A DNA stretch of 64,000 nt from Musa acuminata AAA Group (taxonomy: Eukaryota > Streptophyta > Magnoliopsida > Zingiberales > Musaceae). The stretch covers positions 19,152,001 to 19,216,000 of the forward strand of contig NC_088359.1 of the NCBI RefSeq assembly GCF_036884655.1, in the 5' to 3' direction. Of the stretch, positions 31,207 to 42,507 are shown in pieces. Position 1 is the first letter of the stretch. Each line of letters starts with the position of its first letter. The translations under genes were made by a program, and so were the position numbers. The notes beneath the pieces are model-generated. The model was given only the letters and a program-made list of their open reading frames with translations, was not told the origin of the DNA and made no database searches.

Positions 31207-32762
31207 TGTTGAATCTCGTATTTTGATGATGAAACCACTTGATATGTGTTGACGCAGGAGGAATTGACGTTGCGTCGGAAGAGATCACGTCAGGATATTG
31301 GATGGCTGAATGCTTCGGACGTCGGGCATCGGGCTAAGGAGAGCGAAATTGCGCCAAGGATATCGGGGTTGCGGAGGTCAACCGTCGATTGGGCAACAAG
31401 TCGCAAGAGAGGACGATGCACCGAAGAATCAGACGAAGCGCCAACCAATGACGTGCCGGGCAACAGAATGTCAATTCGCATTGTAATAATTGTCTAGATC
31501 GGAGTTGAGTTTTGGTTTGTGTGTGCAGGATTAACTACGATAACGATGAAGACATAAAGCGAAACAAAGTGCTAGAGACAAGCGCGAAGGATTCGTTGGG
31601 AGTTTGAGAGTTCGACGGAAGTCCGAAGGTTCATCGGGAATGCTGCCGGAACTAGCCGAGAATGAGTAGGGAGCTTGCCGAAGGGTTTTTCGGAAGCTCG
31701 CCGGAAGGTTCGTTGGAAGTTCGCGGAGCTCACCGAGAAAGATCGGAGCTTACCGAAGAAGCTCGTTGGAACTCGCCAAGATCAAATCGTGAAGTCTAGG
31801 AGCTTGCCGGGAGTCTGTAGAATGGTTTCCGAGAGTTTATCGGAAGACCGTCGAAAGTTCGCCGGAAGCTCGCCGAAAGAAGTCTTGAATTACGGACTTT
31901 GTAATAGCTTAGAAAATGTCTTTAAATTCGTAGTTAGCACGTTAATTAGGGTTAGGATTAGGTGTTAATCCTATAACCCAAGTAGGGGCCAATTGGGCCC
32001 GAGTTTGGACTGGTTTGGGCCAAGTTTGGAGCCCAACCAGTTAGCTGAATTGGCCTAGGCGGTGGCACCGCCCAACATCCGAGAGCTGGGCGGTGGCACC
32101 GCCCAGCACTGTCAATGTCTGACAGTGACAGGCGGTGGCACCGCCACTGACAAGCGGTGGCACCGCCATCATCGGGAACCCAAATAGAATTCAAATTTTG
32201 GAGCCCAAATTTGAATCCTCTTGAGGCCTATAAATACCCCTCAAATCTCAGCTGAGATAACAACTTTTTGAGCAGCAATTGTTTGAGAGAAAGGTCTTAG
32301 AAAAGTCTTTGCTAGTCTTGTTTTCAATTTGCTAGTGTTCACCTCCTTCTTTCTTGCTGAAAATCTATAAGAGAGTGAACCGCTTGTAAAAAGTTTTAAG
32401 AGGGGTATTTGCCCTTCCATTTCAAGAGATTTGCTAGTGGAAGGTGGGAGCCTCATCGAAGAGGGGCCTCGCAAGTGGATGTAGGTCATTTGACCGAACC
32501 ACTGTAAAATCGGAGTGATATCTGGTTTGCATTTACTTATTATCATTTACATTACTACAAACCATTTGTACTTTAATGCTCTACTTCTTGGTCTCTGTCT
32601 TACTTATCTCTTCAAGTTAAAATGCAATCGAAATGGTTTCAAACGAAAACATTACTTTTATCGTACGAAGTTTCCGAAAGTGTTTAAATCGTCAAAAGTT
32701 TATCACACTTTACCGCTGCACTAATTCACCCCCCCCCTCTTAGTGCCGCTCCGATCCTAACA
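31207..32762 (+). repeat. 5' LTR of element D
   Basis: The 1556-bp LTR runs from TGTTGAATCTC to GATCCTAACA. Compared with the 3' LTR it lacks about 58 bp near 31247 and has 4 rather than 6 U3 palindromes (32058-32170). The TATA box is at 32227-32240 and the R/U5 stem-loop at 32474-32503. Confidence 0.95.
32227..32240 (+). promoter_or_regulatory. Element D 5' LTR TATA box
   Basis: CCTATAAATACCCC would drive gag transcription. Confidence 0.8.
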
Positions 32763-32764
32763 AT

Positions 32765-32776
32765 TGGTATCAGAGT
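32765..32776 (+). promoter_or_regulatory. Element D primer-binding site
   Basis: TGGTATCAGAGT lies two nt after the LTR end. Confidence 0.88.
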
Positions 32777-32812
32777 CCGGTATTTCTCATTTCGGATTTA
32801 CACCCGAGAGAA

Positions 32813-33679
32813 ATGGCTCTTCATGGCTTTCAAGAGGGCTTATCGGTTTTTCGTCCACCGTTGTTTAACGGATTGGACTACACTTATTGGAAAACTCGAA
32901 TGAGAGTTTTCTTGATTTCTATGAATTTGGATTTATGGAATATCGTTGAAAACAGTTTTCAACTTCCCTCTAAACCGATGAACGAATGGTCGGATTTGGA
33001 GAAGAAATATTTTTCTTTAAACGCAAAGGCTATGAATGCCTTATTTTGCGCTTTGGACAAAAATGAGTTCAATCAAATTTCTACGTGCGAAACGACTTTC
33101 GATATTTGGCAAACACTTGAAATCACGCACGAGGGAACTAGAAGAGTTAAAGACTCGAAAGTTAACATTTTATTGCATGATTTTGAGCTTTTTCAAATGC
33201 AACCAAGCGAGACTATAGGCGACATGTACACCCGTTTCACGGATGTCATCAATAATCTAAGAGTTCTTGGTAAATCTTTTTCGAATTTTGATCTCGTAAG
33301 CAAGATCTTAAGATCCCTTCCAAAAAGGTGGGATTCTAAAATAACCGCAATACAAGAAACAAAAGATTTAAATATTTTTCCACTTGAAGAACTAATTGGT
33401 TTGTTGATGACATATGAAATGGTGCATAATGCACATGATAAACAAAATCACCTTCCAAAGAACAGGAAGGATTTGGAACTCTGGACAAATGGATACCACT
33501 TGAGCAATGACTCAAGTGATGAGGACAATGATGAACTTGAATTTCGAACACTAAATCTTAATAAGTTTATTAAACAAAAATCTAAAATAAACAATGAACT
33601 TGAACGGAGGAAGAGGCCAAAGAAGAGGAAGGCAACCAAGGATGAATCAAGAACTTCTAAAGGTGAAACAACGAATTGA
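32813..33679 (+). CDS. Knuckle-less copia Gag (element D)
   Basis: This intact 288-residue ORF starts like C Gag (MALHGFQEGLS, DUF4219-like about 10-36, UBN2-type about 60-205). It ends earlier because TGA replaces the Tyr codon of the NYAL motif. The zinc knuckle is missing. Residues about 98-178 are clearly more like Gag of element A (SETIGDMYTRFTDV, GKSFSNFDLVSKILRSLPK), while both flanks are close to C1, so the gene is a mosaic. Homology to other gags stops at AAGGTAAGTA (33701-33710), a good 5' splice-site match. A structural or interfering Gag role is inferred. Confidence 0.87.
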   Translation: MALHGFQEGLSVFRPPLFNGLDYTYWKTRMRVFLISMNLDLWNIVENSFQLPSKPMNEWSDLEKKYFSLNAKAMNALFCALDKNEFNQISTCETTFDIWQTLEITHEGTRRVKDSKVNILLHDFELFQMQPSETIGDMYTRFTDVINNLRVLGKSFSNFDLVSKILRSLPKRWDSKITAIQETKDLNIFPLEELIGLLMTYEMVHNAHDKQNHLPKNRKDLELWTNGYHLSNDSSDEDNDELEFRTLNLNKFIKQKSKINNELERRKRPKKRKATKDESRTSKGETTN

Positions 33680-36574
33680 GCTTTAACGGGCTTCGACTAC
33701 AAGGTAAGTAACTCAACTCTCTTGAATTATTTTGAAATTACTTGATGTTTTCCATGATGTTTTTTCTCTTTTCTTTTGAATTATTATTTTTCTTGAAAAT
33801 TGTATGTTTTATGTTAATAGAATAAAATGTTAGATTTAAATAATCATATATATGTGCTTAAGAAGCAAGAATGTGTATTTTGATTATTTCCATATTAACC
33901 TTCAATGATGATGCATGGTTTTTATATGGAAGGCTTGATGATTTTTTTTTAAACCTTGTCTTTGGTTTTCAAACATGATGTATGTTTTTGACATAAGAAC
34001 AAAACTTGAGAATGCTAATATAAAGTCAATCACATAAATTAAAACTAAAGAAGTTTTAGTTATCTATAAGAATCATTCAAAATTATGTTCAATGAAACCA
34101 TTGCATAATGATGTAATGAAAATATTAAACATTTTGAAACCATGTTTTAGTGTCATGCATAATGATCATGCTTAATAAATTTCAAAATTATGCATATGAA
34201 TCTTGTGATTTATGGATTATTGATTTTTACTATAATGAAAGTGCCTTATTAATCTTTGTTGTAATAAATCTTACACTTTCGGTTTTAAACATTATACATG
34301 TTTTTATTTGGTATAAGTGAAATAAAATCATATGAATTGAAACAACTAAAAAGAGGAAAATATTTTTTCCTTGAAAAATTATTTTTCTCTATCCTATTGA
34401 TCTTGATGTTTATTCTGATAAATCTATGTATACCATTTTGAATCTCTTGAAAGTAATGTTGATATTTTGATGATTTTGATTATTTAAATTTGAAATGAGT
34501 TTTATCAAAATCATGATATTGATTTCTTGGAATAACATGAGATTACCTTTGATGATCATTTTTATTCATGGAATTTTGGATTCATGACTTGGTCTTACAT
34601 TTGTTTATGAGATAGTTGAAATCTTTATACGTTTGAATTCTTCCCTTCTCCTTTCAATTTATGCATGTTATATGTTAAAGATTTAAAACCATGTTTTGGT
34701 ATCATGCATATCTAAGAAATATTGATGTGACAAATTGAATAAGTTGAAAATGAATGATGATTTTTCTCTTGAATATAACTTGTGATATTTTTTATATAAA
34801 TCATCATTTTGATTTCTAGACATTCGATACATGAGATTTTATTATAAATCAAAATTTCTCATCGATCGATCTTCTACGATTTTACTTGATATTCTCTTAA
34901 GAGGAGATTTTCTAAATGAATCATGATTTTTCCTTGTGAGTTCTTGGAGTTATTACTTGATTTTTCTTTTAAAACAAGATCTCTTCTTTGTACTCCTATG
35001 ATTTGTCTTGATATTTTATTTAAAGAAGATATTTACTATATGAATCATGTCTTTTGGTATTCAAATGATTTTATCCTTCATGACATGATTTCTTTGTATT
35101 TATGGCTTGCATGGCTTGAAATGTTTTGGTATAATGCATGCAATGATGAAATATTCATAAAGTTAAAATGATGTATGCAATACTTATGATAATGATGTAC
35201 ATGATGTATTTATTGCATATGATGTGTATCATGAATGCTTTAAATGATGAATGTTTGGTATCATGATCAACACGTTGATAAATACTTAAAAATTTTAATG
35301 TTTGAGTATTATATATGATATGCTTATTAATGATGATTGATTTATTTTTCGGTATCGTGCATGAAAAATAAGGTTATTGAAATTGTGTATGTTTTAATTT
35401 GAATATATAATGATGCACAAATAAGAATGATACTTACCTTTGTTATAATATGAAAATTGATATAAGGGTCTCTCCTTCTTTTTGACAATGACAAAGGGGG
35501 AGCAAGAATTTCTAGCGTGGACATCATGAAAAGAGGCAAACTAACTAGCTTGCACAATTCAAGATGAAAGCAAAAATTGCACTTCTCAAAAGAGAAGATG
35601 CAAATGTAACATTTGCCAAATTGTTTGCTTGCCTCATGTAAAACATTATCTCTTGCTAGTTTGGAATTTTTGCTAGCTTGTATGTTGCAAAACTTGATCA
35701 CTTTTTCAAACATTTTGCTAGCTTACACTTTGCAAAGAAAGCAAAAATGACACTTCTAGAAGAAAGAGCTTATTATTTTGAACATCACAAGCTTGCCTAT
35801 CTTAAGAAACAAAAATTGTAAAAGTGCTATCTTGCCTATCTCAAGAAGCAAAACTTGTAACTTGCACATTGCAATAGGAAGCAAGAATTATGAGCTTACA
35901 CAAGAAAGCTATCTTGCATTTACTTTCGAAATTTTTGCTAGCTTGTATATTGTGAAACTTACATATCGTAAAAATTGCTAGCTTGTAGTCTAAAGAGAAG
36001 CAAAAAGTTGCTATCTCAAAAGAAGCAAATGTGCTATCTTTCCTATCTTAAGAGGCAAAAATGCTAACTTGCACATCTAGCAAAACTTGACAAATTTGCA
36101 TATTTCAAGAAGCAAGAGTTGCTTTCTTGAACATCTCAATATTGCTAGCTTGCATGATGTAGAACTTACTATCTTGAACATTACCAAAAGTGCTATCTTG
36201 TATGCTGTAAAACTTACATATCTAAACCTTGATAGCTTGAATGTCCTAAGCATGATGCATTACTTGCTAAATTTTCTAGCTTCAAAACTACATGATGATA
36301 AAACTTAATATTATGTTTTTCATGCAATGAGTTGAACTTATATTACAAACACAAAGAATAGTTATACTTCTCCTTTTTGTTGATGACAAAGGGGGAGAAG
36401 TATGTTGATGACATGATATGCATAAGTTTATGCATATGTTCATGATGATGTGTTGTAAGTATTCATGATGAATATTGCAATGACTTGAATTCAGTTTGAA
36501 TTCAAGGTTCTATCAATATGGCATATTGATAGGGGGAGTTTGTTTAAACTCCGGGAGTTAAGGTTAACTCCGTC
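33680..36574 (+). other. AT-rich non-coding internal region of element D
   Basis: About 2.9 kb without a gene. Polypurine tracts GACAAAGGGGGAGCAAG (near 35489) and GACAAAGGGGGAGAAG (near 36385) flank a degenerate CTAGCTTGCA repeat zone (35540-36290), as in the C units. Confidence 0.75.
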
Positions 36575-36645
36575 ATCAAGTGGTTGTCATCATCAAAAAG
36601 GGGGAGATTGTTGAATCTCGTATTTTGATGATGAAACCACTTGAT
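36575..36645 (+). promoter_or_regulatory. Polypurine tract inside a hairpin (element D)
   Basis: The arms are 36575-36598 and 36623-36645. They are complementary over 23 positions with a single extra base. The loop holds AGGGGGAGAT and TGTTGAATCTCG. It is the best-preserved copy in the window. Confidence 0.85.
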
Positions 36646-38266
36646 ATGTGTTTATGATTTAAACTGCTTTTGAGCGATGCAGGTCTACTCGATCAAGTTT
36701 AGACAGTTGACGCAGGAGGAATTGACGTTGCGTCGGAAGAGATCACGTCAGGATATTGGATGGCTGAATGCTTCGGACATTGGGCATCGGGCCAAGGAGA
36801 GCGAAATTGTGCCAAGGATATCAGGGTTGCGGAGGTCAACCGCCGATTGGGCAACAAGCCGCAAGAGAGGACGATGCACCGAAGAATCGGACGAAGCGCC
36901 AACCAATGACGTGCCGGGCAACAGAATGTCAATTCGCGTTGTAATAATTGTCTAGATCGGAGTTGAGTTTTGGTTTGTGTGTGCAGGATTAACTATGATA
37001 ACGATGAAGACATAAAGCGAAACAAAGTGCTGGAGTCAAGCGCGAAGGATTCGTTGGGAGTTTGAGAGTTCGACGGAAGTCCGAAGGTTCGTCGGGAATG
37101 CTGCCGGAACTAGCCGAGAATGAGTAGGGAGCTTGCCGAAGGGTTTTTCGGAATCTCGCCGGAAGGTTCGTTAGAAGTTCACGGAGCTCACCGAGAAAGA
37201 TCGGAGCTTACCGAAGAAGCTCGTTGGAACTCGCCAAGATCAAATCGTGAAGTCTAGGAGCTTGCCGGGAGTCCGCAGAATGGTTTCCGAGAGTTTATCG
37301 GAAGACCGTCGGAAGTTCGTCGGAAGCTTGCCGGAAGAAGTCTTGACTTACGGACTTTGTAATAGCTTAGAAAATATATTTAAATTCATAGTTAGCACGT
37401 TAATTAGGGTTAGGATTAGGTGTTAATCCTATAACCCAAGTAGGGGCCAATTGGGCCCGAGTTCGGACTGGTTTGGGCCAAGTTTGGAGCCCAACCAGTG
37501 AGCTGAATTGGCCTCGGTGGTGGCACCGCCTAGGCTGGGCGGTGGCACCGCCCAGCACCCGAGAGCTGGGCGGTGGCACCGCTTGAGTGGACGGTGGCAC
37601 CGCCCAGCACTGTCATTGTCTGACAGTGACAGGTGGTGGCACCGCCACTGATAGGAGGTGGCACCGCCAGCATCAGGAACCCAAAGAGAATTCAAATTTT
37701 GGAGCCCAAATTTGAATCCTCTTGAGACCTATAAATACCCCTCAAATCTCAGCTGAGATAACCACTTTTTGAGCAGCAATTGTTTGAGAGAAAGGTCTTA
37801 GAAAAGTCTTTGCTAGTCTTGTTTTCTATTTGCTAGTGTTCACCTCCTTCTTTCTTGCTGAAAATCTGTAAGAGAGTGAACCGCTTGTTAAAAGTTGTAA
37901 GAGGTGTATTTGCCCTTCCATTTCAAGAGATTTGCTAGTGGAAGGTGGGAGCCTCATCGAAGAGGGGCCTCGCAAGTGGATGTAGGTCATTTGACCGAAC
38001 CACTGTAAAATCGGCGTGATCTCTGGTTTGCATTTACTTATTATCATTTACATTACTGCAAACCATTTGTACTTTAATGCTCTACTTCTTGGTCTCCGTC
38101 TTACTTATCTCTTCAAGTTAAAACGCAATCGAAACGGTTTCAAACGAAAACATTACTTTTATCGTACGAAGTTTCGGAAAGTGTTTAAATCGTCAAAAGT
38201 TTATCACACTTTACCGCTGCACTAATTCACCCCCCCCCCCCTCTTAGTGCTGCTCCGATCCTAACA
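36609..38266 (+). repeat. 3' LTR of element D
   Basis: The 1658-bp LTR has six U3 palindromes at about 37515-37670 and the TATA box at 37728-37741. An 8-bp inverted repeat CACTGTCA...TGACAGTG lies near 37608-37630, and the C tract at 38230-38241. Confidence 0.95.
37728..37741 (+). promoter_or_regulatory. Element D 3' LTR TATA box
   Basis: CCTATAAATACCC is at the conserved place. Confidence 0.78.
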
Positions 38267-38472
38267 AGCGGTGCCTGTGGCCGCTGCTCCCGCGGGCAAA
38301 AACTCACCAGGGGCGGCCACCCGGCGAGGCAGCACCGCCTGCGGGCGCTGCCTCACGGGCGAAACTAACCGCAGAGGGGACGGCGCCCGCGGGGTCTCCC
38401 AGCTGAAGGGGCAGCACTGCAAGCGGGCGTGCCACCTGCAGATGAGAGCAGCGACCCCGCCCTTCACCGCAC
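38267..38472 (+). other. Element F leader, GC-rich, right part
   Basis: After the AGCGG duplication the GC-rich leader (GGCGGCCACCCGGCGAGGC-like, GGGGCAGCAC) continues to the LTR of element I. The short ORFs here are compositional. Confidence 0.6.
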
Positions 38473-38813
38473 TGTTAGACCCCTTGCAGATTCTAAACTT
38501 GGGGTTGATCTCTTTAGGGGATCGGCCTCCTTGGAACTCTATAGGGGTTCCTCTCTCCAAGTTGCTGTTCAAAGGCTGCAGAAAAGATTAATCTATTGCT
38601 TAAGAAAAGAGAAGGAATACATGGCTATTTATAGGGCTTCTAAACCCTAACTCCTAATAGGACTCCTACTTAAGACTCTTACTTCTAACCAACTCCTAAT
38701 ATGACTCCTACTCAAGACTCCTATTCCCTTACAACTCTTAATTGTTCTCTAAGAAAAAACCTCCTACATGAATGTCCCTCTCAATTAGGACTCTCCTAGC
38801 TAGAGTCCTAACA
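38473..38813 (-). repeat. 3' LTR of element I
   Basis: The 341-bp LTR runs, in sense, from TGTTAGGACTCTAGCTAGGA to GGGGTCTAACA. It belongs to the same family as the H LTR (61802-62141). The start forms a hairpin, GGACTCTAGCTAGGAGAGTCC (21-nt span). The TATA box lies at 38623-38635. Confidence 0.93.
38623..38635 (-). promoter_or_regulatory. Element I LTR TATA box
   Basis: CCTATAAATAGCC lies on the minus strand. Confidence 0.75.
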
Positions 38814-38842
38814 GATCCGCCCTCTTCAAATCAACCTTGTCC

Positions 38843-39202
38843 TCAAGGCTGAGATTTCAGGAACTCAGGGAACCGGGTCTTCAGATCCTTATATGGTTCC
38901 CATGTGGCGTCTTCAAGTGGTAAATTATTCCAATGCGCTAGTACTTCAGTAGAGGGACGTCGGTGACGCATCACGATCCTGCGATCGAGGATGGCTTGTG
39001 GTTGAGCTTGAATAACTCCATCCTCAGTGGTGTTGGGCAGTTTGATCTGGGGTGACTCGTGTTCTCCCAACTTGGGCTTTAGGCATGACACGTGGAAGAC
39101 AGGGTGAATTTTGGCATCCTCAGGTAATTTAAGTCTATACGCCACTACTCCAATATGCTCTATGATCTGATAGGGCCCAAAAAATCGTGGAGATAGCTTC
39201 AT
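38843..39202 (-). pseudogene. Gypsy integrase C-terminus with chromodomain-like tail
   Basis: A 119-residue frame begins KLSPRFFGPYQIIEHIGVVAYRL, the GPF/Y-type module of gypsy integrases. A region with HPVFHVSCLKPK follows. It ends in a chromodomain-like segment (ILDRRIVMRHRR...HWNNLPLEDATWEP, residues about 71-105) that in chromoviruses guides insertion to heterochromatin. It is cut from the integrase core by frameshifts between 39203 and 39756, and the stop precedes the polypurine tract as expected. The module is well preserved but is not translated alone. Confidence 0.87.
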
Positions 39203-39756
39203 GGAGGCTCGAGTGTTGATGGAGAGTTGCTTGTATGGTTGTAGGCGAAGATAAACCCAATCTCCTACTGAAAATTCTCTTTCGCTTCATCATGTGTCGG
39301 CTTGCTGCTTCATTCTAGCTTGAGCTGTAGAGAGATTATCTTTTAACAGTTGTAGGAGTTTGTCCCTATCAATCAATTCTTGTTCAACCTGATCTACCTT
39401 GGCCGAGCCAATTATATACTTTGGAATCACAGGGGCTGGTCAACCATACAATGCTTCATAAGGGGCACATTTTGTAGATGAATGATATGTAGTATTATAC
39501 CACCATTCGGCTCAGGGAAGCCATTTTGCCCACTCTTTTGGTCGGTCGCTAGCGAAACACCGAAGGTATGTCTCTAAACACCTATTTACCACCTTTGTTT
39601 GGCTGTCAGTTTGTGGATGATACGCTGTGCTCATCTTGAGTTTGGTGCCTTGTAACTGGAATAACTCGGTCCAAAATTTACTAGTGAAGATCCTATCATA
39701 TCACTTACAATGGACCTTGGCATCCCATGCAGTTTAACAATATTTTCTATGAAAAC

Positions 39757-40269
39757 TTAGGCAATACTAGTAGCAGTGTAGGGACTTCTCACAGCACAAA
39801 AATGAGCATATTTCGTAAGTCGATCAACCACCATGAGAATTGTGCTTTTACCTTTGGTAGGTGGCAGCCCTTCAATGAAGTCCATAGAGATGTCAGTCCA
39901 CACCGAGTCCGGTATAGGTAGTGGTTGTAGTTTCCCTGGATTTGCCATAGTTTCACCCTTGTGTTGTTGACATACATCACATTGTGCCACATATTCAGCA
40001 ATAATTTTTTTCATCCCTCTCCAATAAAAATTTTGCTTCACTCTTTGGTAGGTTCTTAGGAATCCAGAGTACCCTACTGAAGGTATGGAGTACATTTCAT
40101 GCAGGATGATTGTGATACAAGGGGAGTCAGGTATAAGCACAATACGACCCTTGTAGCGTAGATCCCTCGAATCCCAAGTGTAGTGGGCTATTGCACTTGG
40201 ATCCTCCTCCAATTTTTTTACAATGTTGCTGATCTTTGGATCCTTCTTCCATTCTTCCCTAATGTCCAC
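39757..40269 (-). pseudogene. Gypsy integrase zinc-binding domain and start of core
   Basis: A 170-residue open stretch has the H2C2 module at about 58-103. The second His has changed to Tyr (VGYSGFLRTY), while the CDVCQQHK cysteines are kept. The start of the catalytic core follows (WTDISMDFIEGLP, VVDRLTKYAHF, residues about 123-157). The frame is lost before the rest of the core, so integrase is inactive. Confidence 0.88.
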
Positions 40270-40434
40270 GAGGAGACTAGTGGTAGGAAGGGAGATGGCT
40301 GAAACCTTAGCTTGCTCAGGTAGCCGTGAGAGTGCATCTGCAACAACGTTTTCTTTCCCCTTTTTGTAAATAATTTCATAATCGAATCCAAGAAGTTTGG
40401 TTACCCATTTTTGTTCCTCAGGGGATGATATCTT

Positions 40435-41631
40435 TCACTCCAAAAAATACTTGAGGCTTTTATGGTCGGTTTTAATTTGAAATCGTCGACCAATCAAGTA
40501 GGGTCTCCACCTCGTTGCTGCGTGCACAATGGCGAGCATCTCCTTATCATATGTTGACTTATTCTGATGGGAGGGAGATAATGCCTTGCTAGTGTATGTG
40601 AGTGGTCGACCATCTTGCATGAGAATGACTCCAATTCCGACTCCAGATGCGTCAGCCTCAATAATGAAGGGTCGGTTGAAATCTGGTAGTGTTAGCACCG
40701 GCGTCGTCGTCATGGCTGCCTTAAGTTTGTCGAAGGCAGCGGAGGCTTTGTCCAACCATTGGAAGACATCTTTTTCCAGTAAGGAAGTAAGTGGTGCACT
40801 GATCTTTCCATAGTTTTTCACGAACTTACGGTAGTAGCCTGTTAAACCTAGAAAGCCATGTAGCAATTTTATGTTTCTCGGGGTCGGCCAGTTTTGCATT
40901 GCTCCAATTTTGAAGGGGTCCACTGCCACACCTTCCTCTGATATGATATGCCCAAGATATTCCACATTCTGTTGAAGAAAGCAAAAATTCGTAGTGGTTG
41001 TTGTGTGTTCAAAAGGTGGTTTTTGGTATGTCTTCTTCGCACACTCGTATTTGATGATACCCGGATCAAAGGTCCAGCTTTGTGAAGATTTATGCTCCCT
41101 TTCATCTAGCAATTCATTTACTATTGGATTAAGGTGTTTGTCCTTGATGGTTATACCTTTGAGAGCTCGGTAATCAACGCATATTCGCCATGTTCCGTCC
41201 TTCTTACGTACAAGTAGCACTGGTGAAGAGTAGAGGTTGTAACTTGGCCGAATAACTCTTGTTTCAAGCATCTCTTTCATAATCCTTTCTATTTCATCTT
41301 TCTAGAGATGTAGGTATTGATATGGCCGAGTATTTGCTGGAGGTATGCCTGAAAGAATCGTTATATAATGATCATGCCGACGGGTACGAGGTAGGTTGTG
41401 CAGTTCGTCAAATATATCTGAAAATTCAGCAAGCAAAGGAAGTAGGTTTGGATCTTCAAATTCTATTGGCTCTCCCTTAGTTTGTTGCTCAAGTTGTACC
41501 AAAAAGCTGCTACATACTTTATGCAAAACCTTCTCCATTTGTTGTGTGTAAATCGTCGTTACGTCGCCCCCACGTTTTCCGTTCAGTATCACCTGTTTCT
41601 CCTTACTGTAAAATTTCATAATTAGTTGCAT
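40435..41631 (-). pseudogene. Gypsy protease/RT linker, RT and RNase H, broken
   Basis: Two same-frame stretches (41302-41631 and 40435-41280) are separated by an amber codon at 41302-41304. The first ends in the segment just before RT (DHYITILSGIPPANTRPYQYL). The second has the RT start (LVRKKDGTWRICVDYRALK), then loses the palm: the catalytic DD motif and its surroundings are deleted between about 41055 and 40985. It resumes at NVEYLGHIISEEGV and continues into RNase H (PFIIEADASGVGIGVIL, TYDKEMLAIVHA, KTDHKSLKYFLE). Non-functional. Confidence 0.9.
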
Positions 41632-41643
41632 AAAATTCTAGCT

Positions 41644-42120
41644 AACCTCATGCAATGTTTTTCAAGAAAAGGGCCACTTACCTAATTGACAAAGGTTATA
41701 TTCAGATGCGCTATTTGGTGGATGTGGAAGGAAAGATGTAGCAGAATCTTTGAGTGTCAAAACACAAACAATGCTCAGCTCTTGACAGAGATTATTAGAG
41801 ACTCAAGATCATGTATGGAGAATGATCTCAAAATGGAGCACCTTGCACAGAGAGAAAAAGATATTTTTATCAAATTCAATTTTGCTATTAGCTAAAGATC
41901 TTGAGCATGATGTCAAAAGCTATACCCTTAGGAAATCTTGGCATATCTGGACTTTAAATTTTATTTGTTGGCCACAGTTAAGAGTTATAGTCTACAGAAT
42001 GTGTAGTCATAACTACCGCATGAGTACTCTATGAGTTACCTAGCTTCGTCTATAACTTGTATAGACAAAGCTATTTGTAGAAACTTTACACAAAATCAAT
42101 TTACTTTTACTTATAAAAAA
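41644..42120 (+). mobile_element. Severely 5'-truncated LINE, 3' end
   Basis: The 477 bp match 23420-23899 of the C3 LINE at high identity by eye, including the short frame 41686-41895 and the terminal TTATAAAAAAAAA. The left junction directly abuts element I. No target duplication is evident. Confidence 0.9.
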
Positions 42121-42303
42121 AAAGATACCGATAGAACCGATGAGGATGAGATGGACGATTACAGGGCATGGAGATGCACCACTGCGCACATAGATCTTGA
42201 TGTGAGTGATTAGGTCTACTGGCTCAGGCCTAATCACATTAGACTATGGTTTATGATTATCTGGTGTAATTGCTCATGTGATGTGTGATTGTTTATAGAC
42301 CTA

Positions 42304-42304
42304 C

Positions 42305-42331
<27 letters not shown>
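42304..42331. repeat. (TA)n microsatellite
   Basis: About 14 TA dinucleotides are uninterrupted. Confidence 0.95.
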
Positions 42332-42335
<4 letters not shown>

Positions 42336-42507
42336 ATGCGATGTAGATATATATTAAATATGTATGTATGTGACATATCATATTAGAAGACCAAATCAAA
42401 GAAACCCCTCTCTCGATAATATTAAGTCGGTAAACATGAGGCAATTAGATTGACCCATGTGACCATCCATTGTTATAGGTAGGGACCGATTCTCGGTGTA
42501 GGTTAAG

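Larger units (their letters stand above)
31207..38266 (+). mobile_element. Element D: complete gag-only copia retrotransposon
   Basis: The order is 5' LTR 31207-32762, primer-binding site, gag 32813-33679, long AT-rich internal region, polypurine tract and 3' LTR 36609-38266. It is flanked by perfect 5-bp duplications AGCGG (31202-31206 and 38267-38271). There is no pol. Its ends and 3' internal region resemble the C family, whereas the LTR 3' part matches the solo LTR in C2. Confidence 0.96.
38473..41643 (-). mobile_element. Element I: 3' part of a chromovirus Ty3-gypsy (Reina-like)
   Basis: On the minus strand, decayed protease end/RT, RNase H, integrase and chromodomain-like tail are followed by a polypurine tract (38814-38826) and a 341-bp 3' LTR. 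Gag and the 5' LTR are missing: the element breaks off at about 41643, where a LINE 3' end begins. The short LTR and the C-terminal domain suggest the Reina clade (inferred). Confidence 0.88.

Noticed and set aside
38261..38650. GC-rich ORFs of about 70-106 codons
   Set aside because: They run from the F leader across the LTR end of element I, so they cross an insertion junction, and their composition explains the open frames.
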